NCBI GenBank assembly: GCA_003556835.1
Contig: PWQG01000451.1
Coordinates: 1-19,499, forward strand
DNA: 19,499 nt
Origin: Gammaproteobacteria bacterium
GTDB lineage: Bacteria > Pseudomonadota > Gammaproteobacteria > Pseudomonadales > Pseudohongiellaceae
Direction: 5' to 3'
The notes beneath the pieces are model-generated. The model saw nothing but the letters and a program-made list of their open reading frames with translations. It had not been told where the DNA came from and ran no database searches. A program made the position numbers and the translations under genes. This document shows, piece after piece, positions 7,980-15,209 of this stretch; the stretch's first letter is position 1, and every line of letters begins with the position of its first letter.

Positions 7980-9082
7980 CAGGGCCAGTCCTTCGATGGG
8001 GTGATGAATGAACCTCGCGACATGATGGCCAGCTCCCAGAAAACCGCCGGGGCACTGGGATCCCCTTCCATGGGAAGCAGCACGGTATTGATCGGGATAT
8101 TGCGCGGCAGCGATTCCACAGCCAGCCAGAACATCTCAAGACGCTGCCGGGGAGTGACCAGGCCGCTGGTGTCCCGGGTGTTGTTCGATTGTGTGGGCAG
8201 GCTGTCCGTAATCAGGTACACATTGTCCGGCGGCGGTGACATCTGGGCAAGTGACTGGAAACCCCGCTGCAGATTGTTACCCCGTTCGGGTGTCAGGCTG
8301 CGCACCGCATCCACCATCCGGTTCAATTCTTCCTCATCCGCCACTTCCAGCCATTGCCCATCGCTGCCTGGCAGCGCCGGAAACACCTGATCATTGAAGG
8401 CCAGGACCTGATATTGACTGCCTATCGGCATATTACTCAGGATCCACTCGGTGGTACGCACCGCCTGTTGCCATTTCGGTGCCCGGCGCCGAGCCTCTTC
8501 CCCCATGTTCCGCGTGCGGATGATATTGACCAGGGTCTCATCCAGCATGCTGGCCGATACATCCAGCAGGATCAGGATGCGATTGCCGCCCATGTACATG
8601 CCACTGAGATACTGGCGCTGCCCGTCGCCCAGGAAGGCCCGGGCATCCGAACCGGTGTCCTCCGGCGCACTGGCCTGCATGCGCATCAGATCCTCCTCCA
8701 GCGACTGGATGTCGGCGCGCAGCTGCTCCACACTTTCCTCGCTGGCCATGGTGGTGCCTTCCAGCTCGGCCAACTGCAGGAGAAAATCATCAATTTCACT
8801 CTGGATCCGGTTTGCACGCCCTTGCGCCTCGACCACTTCCAGACTGACCTCGGCCAGGGTGTTACGCAGTTGCGCCAGATTTTCTTCACCCTCGCGCACC
8901 TCGGTATCCAGCAGGGCGACCTCGGCCGCCAGGGTCGGGTCAACGTCGCCCCGCTCCTCTCGAGCCGTATGATCCAGGATCAGGAACAGCAGCACCACGG
9001 CACCAAAACCACAGGACATGACATCCAGGAATGCCAGGCTCAGGGGGTTGAATATGCCACGTTTCTTGCGTCGATCAGCCAT
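7979..9082 (-). CDS. ExbD-like membrane helix / coiled-coil / VWA protein (first copy)
   Basis: This 367-aa paralogue of the following gene has a basic tip (MADRRKKRG) and a transmembrane helix (about 16-37) with the near-identical motif LAFLDVMSCGFGAVVLLFLI. Asp20 matches the ExbD/TolR channel aspartate. A long acidic coiled coil (about 50-135) leads to a VWA domain. The metal-site motif is a DxSxS variant, LLDVSASM (D174, S176, S178), with RGNNL (267-271) where many VWA domains have a Thr-containing loop, and ITDSLPT (291-297) as the last acidic motif. Metal binding is therefore plausible but less canonical than in the second copy. The gene overlaps the Hsp70-like gene by 8 nt and its paralogue by 1 nt. 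Two copies side by side suggest a heterodimer. Confidence 0.88.
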   Translation of the reverse strand: MADRRKKRGIFNPLSLAFLDVMSCGFGAVVLLFLILDHTAREERGDVDPTLAAEVALLDTEVREGEENLAQLRNTLAEVSLEVVEAQGRANRIQSEIDDFLLQLAELEGTTMASEESVEQLRADIQSLEEDLMRMQASAPEDTGSDARAFLGDGQRQYLSGMYMGGNRILILLDVSASMLDETLVNIIRTRNMGEEARRRAPKWQQAVRTTEWILSNMPIGSQYQVLAFNDQVFPALPGSDGQWLEVADEEELNRMVDAVRSLTPERGNNLQRGFQSLAQMSPPPDNVYLITDSLPTQSNNTRDTSGLVTPRQRLEMFWLAVESLPRNIPINTVLLPMEGDPSAPAVFWELAIMSRGSFITPSKDWP

Positions 9083-10457
9083 TGTGGACCCGTATCAGTT
9101 GCATGGCCGCGTCGGAGCCATCTTCCACCAGCAGACGATCTCCCGCCCGCGCGGCCCGCTGTGTATTGTCATCCGTCTCCAGGCGCAGGGCGCCATTTTC
9201 AGCCTGCACGTGGAATTGACCGTCTGCAGCCAGGATTTTGCCCAGCAGGCGCCCCTGAACCTCCGCATCAACGGGCAACAGACACAACTCCCGACCCGAC
9301 TGGCACAACAAAAGGCCCCGGCCAAGGGGTCGCGCCTGTCCCGCCAGCAGCAGATGGGTTGGCACTTCGTCATCCGTTGGAGCCGGGACCGACTGTACCT
9401 CTACTGCCGGTTCCGTCGACCCCGGCTGCGGCAGGGCCGTGATGTAGTGCAGCGCATCCGGCTCGGCGATCAGGAAGTCCTGTGCCTGCAGGCAGTTGTC
9501 GACCAGTTGCCGACGCCCCAGGGGTTCGCCGGCTGGCAGCGATTCCGGCAACGCCGATTGCAGGAAACTGCGGAAACCCGGCAGCCCGGCACAGCGCTCG
9601 GTGTAAAGCAGTCCAGCGACCGGTTCCGGCAGATCCTCAAGATGCTGCAGCAGGCGCTCATAATCCGACCGTAGCCGGGCATGGATGGCGGTACGAGTCA
9701 GTTCCGCGCGATATACGCTGCTGCCTGTGTCGATTTCCAGGCTCAGTGTGTCATCGGGACCGGCCTCCTGCTGCAACCAGCCTGGCAGGGCATTGAACAG
9801 ATACTGTTCCCATTCGGCATTGTGCTGTGGATTGAAACGCGACTGCCGGATGAACGTATCGGTAAGCAGCTGCATCAGGGCATTGCCCAGGTGGTCCCAG
9901 CCCAGCCCCGGCATGCGGACCCGGTGGCGACGCAGCACCATACCATCCTCGACCGCGATCACTGAAAGCAGCATCTGGTGCAATTGCATATCCAGCAGCA
10001 CCACCGGTCCTTCCCCGGCCCGGGCCGCAGCCTGGGCCACCGAAGCATCCACCATGGCCAACGGCGTGAAGTCGCTATGGTCCAGTATCGCGGCCAGGAC
10101 ACGCAATTGCTCACGGTCAAAGCTCGGGGGAACGGCAACAATGACCTCGCCTCCGGACGCCCTGTCTTCTCCAGCGCCGTCAGCACCACTTTGCGCCAGG
10201 TGCTGCAGATGGGCATGGGCGATATCGGCATGGTGACGAAAATGCGCCAACGGCCGGTTCAGGGGGTCCATATTGAGTTCGTACCAGAAGCGGTTGTTGC
10301 AATCGACCGGATTGATTCGACTGCGGCCCGCGGCCTCTTCCCCGAACAGCAGGCGGCCATTTTCCGCGAGCACAAAAGCCGGACTGCGGACCAGTTCCTG
10401 CTCACCGTCACTCAGGCTGAGCCCCTGGTCATTGAGTTCGAGTACCCGCAGGCTCAT
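9075..10457 (-). CDS. Degenerate Hsp70/actin-like protein with possible FHA-like C-terminus
   Basis: This 460-aa protein has no signal peptide or membrane helix and is predicted cytoplasmic. The order of elements follows the Hsp70/actin ATPase fold: an N-terminal strand VLELNDQGLSLS (phosphate-1 position), EVIVAVPPSFDREQLRVL (104-121, like the Hsp70 VPAxFxxxQR segment), VVLLDMQLHQMLLSVI (152-167, phosphate-2 position) and LLYTERCAGLPGFRSFL (283-299, adenosine position). The glycines and threonines that bind nucleotide in DnaK are mostly replaced, so it is probably a non-hydrolysing scaffold or binds nucleotide atypically. Residues about 365-460 are β-rich, with ARPLGRG and AGDRLLVEDG, which faintly resembles an FHA domain. 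It overlaps the ion-channel gene by 4 nt (ATGA). The family assignment is moderate, the FHA suggestion weak. Confidence 0.72.
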   Translation of the reverse strand: MSLRVLELNDQGLSLSDGEQELVRSPAFVLAENGRLLFGEEAAGRSRINPVDCNNRFWYELNMDPLNRPLAHFRHHADIAHAHLQHLAQSGADGAGEDRASGGEVIVAVPPSFDREQLRVLAAILDHSDFTPLAMVDASVAQAAARAGEGPVVLLDMQLHQMLLSVIAVEDGMVLRRHRVRMPGLGWDHLGNALMQLLTDTFIRQSRFNPQHNAEWEQYLFNALPGWLQQEAGPDDTLSLEIDTGSSVYRAELTRTAIHARLRSDYERLLQHLEDLPEPVAGLLYTERCAGLPGFRSFLQSALPESLPAGEPLGRRQLVDNCLQAQDFLIAEPDALHYITALPQPGSTEPAVEVQSVPAPTDDEVPTHLLLAGQARPLGRGLLLCQSGRELCLLPVDAEVQGRLLGKILAADGQFHVQAENGALRLETDDNTQRAARAGDRLLVEDGSDAAMQLIRVHNG

Positions 10458-11269
10458 TCCTCACCATCCCGATCCGGTACCTGGAGATAGGCAATGAGGT
10501 TTTCGTCCGTGTAGTTCTGGCTGTCGAGCACCAGACGATCCTGCATCAGCGACAACTGGTGCAGCAGGAACATCAGCAGGATGCTGGTCAACAGGGCAAC
10601 GAAAGTGGAGTTGAAGGCCATGCCCAGACTCACCGTCACGCCAACGATGTCGCCCTGCACGGCCTGGTGGGCCTGCCCCAGCGCGGTACCGATACCGCGC
10701 ACCGTCCCCAGGAAGCCAATGGAGGGAATCGCCCAGGCAATGTAGCGGATGATGGTCAGTTCGCTTTCGAGACGCTCGGCTTCCCCGTCACTGAGATCCT
10801 TGATGGTGCTGGAGGTGGCCTGGATGCTGCCGGTGGTGCCAAAGCGATGCAGCCCGGTCAGTATCATGCGTGGCAACAGGTAACGGCGCTCCTGTTGTGG
10901 CAGGGCCTGCACGGGCCGGGCGTAGTTGCGTGCGTCCTCGGGCAGGATACTGGTGCCTTCGCTGACCTGCAGCAGTGTACGATCGAGCAGCGCCCGCTCC
11001 CGCATGGTTCGCACCAGCTTCATCGCCATCATGGACAGGGCCCAGAAGAACAGGATGATGCAGATCTCCTGCTCCATGTCGCGCAGGATGATGTACACCG
11101 AGCGATCGGGCACAAAGGTCTCGTCGGCCTCCTGCATGGCGGTCTGCTGTTCCTGGATGATCTCGGCATTGGGCCGGATCACCGCCACATAGATGGCGTG
11201 CACAACGATGATGACAATGATCAGGGCAAACAGTTGGTAGATGACTTCCGAGAGGTACTTCTGCTTCAT
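10454..11269 (-). CDS. MotA/TolQ/ExbB-type proton channel protein
   Basis: This 271-aa inner-membrane protein has hydrophobic segments at about 9-32, 66-84, 174-198 and 209-236. The last two are separated by a short loop and preceded by a roughly 90-residue cytoplasmic region, the layout of this family. The pore signatures are IAWAIPSIGFLGTVRGIGTA, with T189 matching the conserved GTV threonine of ExbB helix 2, and SLGMAFNSTFVALLTSIL, with T222 in the position of the helix-3 threonine. Family members form pentameric channels that use the ion gradient to move an ExbD/TolR/MotB partner. No separate ExbD, TolR or MotB gene is in the window; the two VWA proteins downstream carry ExbD-like helices. 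The start has AGGA six nucleotides upstream. The N-terminal extra segment makes it longer than ExbB. Confidence 0.9.
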   Translation of the reverse strand: MKQKYLSEVIYQLFALIIVIIVVHAIYVAVIRPNAEIIQEQQTAMQEADETFVPDRSVYIILRDMEQEICIILFFWALSMMAMKLVRTMRERALLDRTLLQVSEGTSILPEDARNYARPVQALPQQERRYLLPRMILTGLHRFGTTGSIQATSSTIKDLSDGEAERLESELTIIRYIAWAIPSIGFLGTVRGIGTALGQAHQAVQGDIVGVTVSLGMAFNSTFVALLTSILLMFLLHQLSLMQDRLVLDSQNYTDENLIAYLQVPDRDGEE

Positions 11270-11277
11270 GAATCGTC

Positions 11278-11541
11278 CTATATGTCAGCAGGGAAGGAAA
11301 CGCCCAGGTCCTGGGAAATCTGTTCCGAGGGGATGAAACGCGCGGGCGAGTCCTGCTCGACTTCCTCCTCCGTGTCGACTTCCGCGATTGGCGCGCTATC
11401 GAGGTCAGGCGCCTCTTCCTCCTCCCCCGACGGCTCCGCTGTGTTCTCTTCCTGGGCTTCCTCCGGCTCCGAAGGTTGGGAAAGGGCGGGACCGGCATGG
11501 AACAGGCACAGCAGGGACAGTAGCAACAGAATCGATTTCAC
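11278..11541 (-). CDS. Small acidic secreted protein, 87 aa
   Basis: The protein begins at a GTG codon four nucleotides after the stop of the PEGA/SUMF1-like gene, with GGGGAG seven nucleotides upstream as a strong ribosome site. A signal peptide (hydrophobic core ILLLLSLLCLF, probable cleavage after PALS or ALSQ) is followed by a Glu/Asp/Pro-rich, probably disordered region of about 45 residues. The C-terminus, ARFIPSEQISQDLGVSFPADI, is better ordered in composition. Its final FPxDI-type ending looks like a conserved docking tail, although I cannot name the family with certainty. The frame is open to 11604, but that extension has no secretion signal at its start. Position between the PEGA protein and the proton channel suggests a small structural partner in the periplasm. 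Confidence 0.75.
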   Translation of the reverse strand: MKSILLLLSLLCLFHAGPALSQPSEPEEAQEENTAEPSGEEEEAPDLDSAPIAEVDTEEEVEQDSPARFIPSEQISQDLGVSFPADI

Positions 11542-11545
11542 CGGC

Positions 11546-13651
11546 TCACTCCCCAAGGTAACGGGCGATGCGGAAGCCCAGGTCATTACGCGGCTCCTCG
11601 GCAAAGTCCCGGAAGGAAAAACGCAACTCGGTCATCGAGCCATGACGCCAGCTCGAGCCTTTCACCGTACGATAACGACCGTCCTCAGGCCCCAGTGGAT
11701 CGACCTCGGCGGTGAGGCTCAGTCCACTGACCGCACCATAGACATCATGTACCCATTCGGACACATTGCCAGCCATATCGTACAGCCCATTGGCATTGGC
11801 CGGAAACTCGCGCACATTGGAGGTCGCGACAAAACCGTCGTCATAACCGCGCAGGTACTGGCCGAGAAAATTGCGGGTCGACATGTCGGCAAAATTGCCG
11901 GATCCCTCCGGTGGCGGCCAGTCGTCACCCCAGGCAAAACGATGAATATCACCCGTGCCATCGCTGCGCGCAGCCCATTCCCATTCGGCTTCGGTGGGCA
12001 GGCGATAACCTGTGGAATCGGCGTTGATCGCCACCACCGCATCATCCTCGATGACGTAGAAGGGTTGCAGCCCCTCCTCTTCGCTGAGCCAGTTGGTATA
12101 GCGCGCCGCCTGCAGCCAGTCGATCGAGACCACCGGCTGGTTGGGGCGGTCGAGTGTCTGTCCCTGCACCGCTCCGGACATGTGTTCGGGGTCGAATTGC
12201 CGATACTGGGCATTGGTGACCGGGGTGAGTGACAGGTAGAACGGTTTCTCCAGCACCACGTCACGCAAGGTCTCATTGGCCCGCCGGCCCGGCTCGCGTC
12301 GCGATGCCCCCATGGTGAAGGCATGTGGTTCGAACAGCTTCAGGGTCTGGCCGGCCACCGTGTTGATTTCCGGCTCGATTGCTTCCCGTCGGGCCTGCTC
12401 TTCGGTCTTGAGGCTGACCCGGATCTCCTGGTCCAGCCCCGGGCGCGAGGTAAAATTGCTGACCCAGGGCACATAACCGTCCCTGCGGATCTCGATGCGC
12501 TGATTGGCCGCCAGCAGTTCCAGTGTCTGATCTGCCGCTCCCATCAGTTCACCGTTGACATAAAGGTCCGCATCGGGGGGATCGGCCCGCACCCGCACCG
12601 GATGGGTGATGGGTTCGAGTGAGACCGTTATGTTGCGTTCCTCGTCCGGCCGCGTCTCCAGGCGACGTACCGTGGTGGCAAAACCACTGCGAAACAGCTG
12701 GAGTTCGTGCTCGCGCTCAGGCGTCAGTGCCACTTCCAGAGGCGTCTGGCCACGAAATTCTCCGTTGATGGTGACATTGGCGCCACCGGGGACGGAGCGG
12801 ATGAAGACCAGGCCGTCTGCCGCTTCCAGTTCGACTTCAGGCAATTCACGGTCTTCTCCGGCACGCACCACCAGGTCATCCTGCCAGGCCTTGTAACCGG
12901 GAAGTTTGAGAGTGACTGCATTGGCGCCCTGCATCAGTTCAGCCTGAAGCGGTGTCACCCCCACCACTTCATCATTGACCATGAGTTCGGCGCCCGCCGG
13001 TTCGGTGCGGAATGCAACGGTTGCCCAGGCCGGCTCTAGTTCCACGGTCAACTCCTGCTCCTGCAGCCTGCCCGCCACGGTGAGGCGTTCCGTGTGGGGC
13101 AGGTAACGCTCGCCCAGCAGCTCGATTTCGTACTCGCCCGGACTCAGCGACAGGTTCTGTAGCGGCGTACTACCGACATCCACGCCATCCACGCGCACGC
13201 GCGCTCCGGTCAAGCTCTGGCCCTGTTCATCCAGTGCCTGGATGTCGACAATACCGGGCCGCGGTTCCAGCGCGTAACTGTGCGTCTGCGCCGTCGGCTC
13301 CCCCACTTCAAGCTCCGCCTCGCGATCAAAATAACCGGCACGGGAGAACCGGACCTGATAATCACCGGAGCGCATCAGGTACCGTTCGCCGATGCGCACG
13401 GCTGTACCACCTTCAATAACAATGGCGGCATCGGCTGGTGTGACTTCGACGTAGACCGATTTTGCGGTCAGCACGAACCAGGCAGCCGAGCCGGCCAGCA
13501 TGAGAAAACCGGCACTGAGCAAATGCCAGGCACGCAAACGGAACCGCCACTGCCGCCCGGGCGGCGGCGGCGGACTGAAATCGGCGGCCTCAATACGTTC
13601 GCTGAAGGCCCCGTTCCGCGATTGCTTGTTGTGTTCGGACATCTCTGGCAT
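11546..13651 (-). CDS. Membrane-anchored PEGA-repeat protein with SUMF1/FGE-like domain
   Basis: This 701-aa protein has a cytoplasmic N-terminus with a proline run, one transmembrane helix (about 43-63) and a large periplasmic part. Residues 66-416 hold about five PEGA-type β-repeats (near 66-129, 133-207, 209-277, 281-347, 350-416), each with a G.TPL- or PGxY/GY-type core. Residues about 440-700 form a formylglycine-generating-enzyme/sulfatase-modifying (SUMF1) domain: PVTNAQYRQF, VVSIDWLQAARYTNWL, YRLPTEAEWEWAAR, GLYDMAGNVSEW, KGSSWRHGS and LGFRIA. The catalytic cysteines of true FGE are absent; the whole protein contains no cysteine. It is therefore not a copper-dependent FGE and is more likely a binding or scaffold module. 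The start ATG overlaps the upstream TPR gene stop; a second ATG at 13642 is an alternative. Confidence 0.9.
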   Translation of the reverse strand: MPEMSEHNKQSRNGAFSERIEAADFSPPPPPGRQWRFRLRAWHLLSAGFLMLAGSAAWFVLTAKSVYVEVTPADAAIVIEGGTAVRIGERYLMRSGDYQVRFSRAGYFDREAELEVGEPTAQTHSYALEPRPGIVDIQALDEQGQSLTGARVRVDGVDVGSTPLQNLSLSPGEYEIELLGERYLPHTERLTVAGRLQEQELTVELEPAWATVAFRTEPAGAELMVNDEVVGVTPLQAELMQGANAVTLKLPGYKAWQDDLVVRAGEDRELPEVELEAADGLVFIRSVPGGANVTINGEFRGQTPLEVALTPEREHELQLFRSGFATTVRRLETRPDEERNITVSLEPITHPVRVRADPPDADLYVNGELMGAADQTLELLAANQRIEIRRDGYVPWVSNFTSRPGLDQEIRVSLKTEEQARREAIEPEINTVAGQTLKLFEPHAFTMGASRREPGRRANETLRDVVLEKPFYLSLTPVTNAQYRQFDPEHMSGAVQGQTLDRPNQPVVSIDWLQAARYTNWLSEEEGLQPFYVIEDDAVVAINADSTGYRLPTEAEWEWAARSDGTGDIHRFAWGDDWPPPEGSGNFADMSTRNFLGQYLRGYDDGFVATSNVREFPANANGLYDMAGNVSEWVHDVYGAVSGLSLTAEVDPLGPEDGRYRTVKGSSWRHGSMTELRFSFRDFAEEPRNDLGFRIARYLGE

Positions 13652-15165
13652 CACCCGCTCTGGCCTGAAACCGGTTCTTCACAGATCACGGTCACGGTAC
13701 CCGGATCGCTACCGAATCCGACTTCGAACTCGGTGCGCACATCACGATAGCCCGGACGGGTGCCGACAGCGACATAACGTCCCGGACGCAGGTCCAGACG
13801 TCTATTGTCAAACTGCCCCAGCTCACCCACCTGGTAGATGGTCACCTGCGTGCGGTTGTCCGAACGCAGGCTGACACTGACCGGTTCACGGGCTTCGACC
13901 AAAAGATCTTCCAATTCATCCAGCTGCCGGGCCAGCCGGGGCCCTCTTTCATCCAGGTCGCGCCCGGTGCGATAGACTTCCATGGTGTATTCGAACACCT
14001 CCTGCTGACCCAGACGGCGTGGATTGGCCAGAGCCTGTTCCAACAGTCTATCCAACTGCAGGCGTCGCTCGGCATAGTCCAGTCCCTCCGTGGCGAAAAC
14101 CAGATTGGGATCAAGATTCAGCGCAGCGCGGTATTCATTCACGGCCGCTTCCCAGCGCTCGTCCTCCTCATAGACAAGGGCCTGACTGCGGTGCTGGGCA
14201 ATGGCAGCATTGGTCAACTGGGCACGGGTGTTGCGGATCGCTTCACGGGCCTGTTCAGCTCCCGGCCGGATGTCCAGGGCGCGCTCAAAGGCCTCGATGG
14301 CACGATCCGGCTCATTGTTCTGTAGCAGGGAGAATCCACGCGACATGGTATGGGTGAAATCGGCTTCGATGCGCAGCTCTTCATTACGCGCCAACAAGCG
14401 GTCCGCCCTCTGATGTTCCGGATCCAGCGCCAGGGCCTCCTGCAGCCGCTCCTCGGCCCGGGACAACTGGCGCTCTCGCTGCAGGCGCTCGGCGGCATTG
14501 ACCAGGCTCTCCACTTCCTCCAGACTCAGCGCCCGCTCGAGCCCCCGGGCTGCTTCCTCGCTTTCCGGATCGAGCATGAGCGCCAGCTGATACTGTTCTT
14601 CAGCGCGCAGGGGATCCGGTTCGGACAGAGCGGCCTGCCCCGCCTCCATGGCTGCCTCGAAGCGGGCCGGCACTTCTTCGACCAGGGCCCCCAGCAGCTG
14701 TTCACCTTCACGATACTCTTCCAGCGCCAGCGCGAATTCACCGGAGCGGTAGTGGGTATCACCGGCACGGGCGGCTTCGACGGCGCGCTCATAGGGTTCA
14801 GCCGCCCAGTGTTCGACGCCCAGGTCATCGAGGGTTCTCTGGTGGGTCAACAGATTGGACAGCACATCCTGGGCTTCGCGGCGTTGACGGGCGCGCTGCG
14901 CCTCATCAAAAGGCGACACGGGATTGACCACTGGCGCGGATTCCACCACCGGCCCCGGAGCAGTGCTCTCTGCACGCTGGGTGAAAGGCAGTTCGTACTG
15001 TTCCACCAGACGGGGCAGGACGAATATGACGGCCAGCGCCAGCAGCACCAGCAAGGAGAACAGCAACCAGGTCCAGATGGAGACCCCTTCCCGGGACCCT
15101 GCCACCTGATCGTCGACCGTCACACCGCCGGAGTCCGGCGACTGCTTTAATGATTTGTCAGACAT
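13651..15165 (-). CDS. Membrane-anchored TPR protein with PEGA-like C-terminal domain
   Basis: This 504-aa protein has a cytoplasmic tail, one transmembrane helix (about 29-52) and a periplasmic region. Residues about 95-375 are strongly helical, with several TPR-type units such as RAEEQYQLALMLDPESEEA, AEERLQEALALDPEHQRA, AIEAFERALDIRPGAEQA and AAVNEYRAALNLDP. This superhelix should bind partner proteins. After a charged helix (about 400-425), residues about 428-497 form a β-domain with RPGRYVAVGTRPGYRDVRTE, the PGxY…GY pattern of PEGA domains. That links it in fold to the next gene's product. A pair of inner-membrane anchored proteins reaching into the periplasm is the likely picture. The stop overlaps the next start by 1 nt. 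A weak AGGG lies just upstream of its ATG. Confidence 0.86.
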   Translation of the reverse strand: MSDKSLKQSPDSGGVTVDDQVAGSREGVSIWTWLLFSLLVLLALAVIFVLPRLVEQYELPFTQRAESTAPGPVVESAPVVNPVSPFDEAQRARQRREAQDVLSNLLTHQRTLDDLGVEHWAAEPYERAVEAARAGDTHYRSGEFALALEEYREGEQLLGALVEEVPARFEAAMEAGQAALSEPDPLRAEEQYQLALMLDPESEEAARGLERALSLEEVESLVNAAERLQRERQLSRAEERLQEALALDPEHQRADRLLARNEELRIEADFTHTMSRGFSLLQNNEPDRAIEAFERALDIRPGAEQAREAIRNTRAQLTNAAIAQHRSQALVYEEDERWEAAVNEYRAALNLDPNLVFATEGLDYAERRLQLDRLLEQALANPRRLGQQEVFEYTMEVYRTGRDLDERGPRLARQLDELEDLLVEAREPVSVSLRSDNRTQVTIYQVGELGQFDNRRLDLRPGRYVAVGTRPGYRDVRTEFEVGFGSDPGTVTVICEEPVSGQSG

Positions 15166-15209
15166 GGCACCCTTTTTCTTTCACACACTGCAGCAGACCG
15201 GTGTGTCGT

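Noticed and set aside
6984..9082. A MoxR-type ATPase/VWA chaperone pair.
   Set aside because: No AAA+ MoxR-like ATPase is encoded in the window, and these VWA proteins have an ExbD-like N-terminal helix that places the VWA outside the cytoplasm.
10559..12232. A 557-codon plus-strand frame opposite the channel and SUMF1-like genes.
   Set aside because: His/Gln/Gly-rich antisense composition with no domain; the minus-strand genes explain the region fully.
4043..13651. Assignment of the channel and VWA genes to a Zorya-type anti-phage system.
   Set aside because: There is no MotB/OmpA-type ZorB, ZorC, ZorD helicase or ZorE nuclease. The neighbours are lipoproteins and periplasmic scaffold proteins instead.
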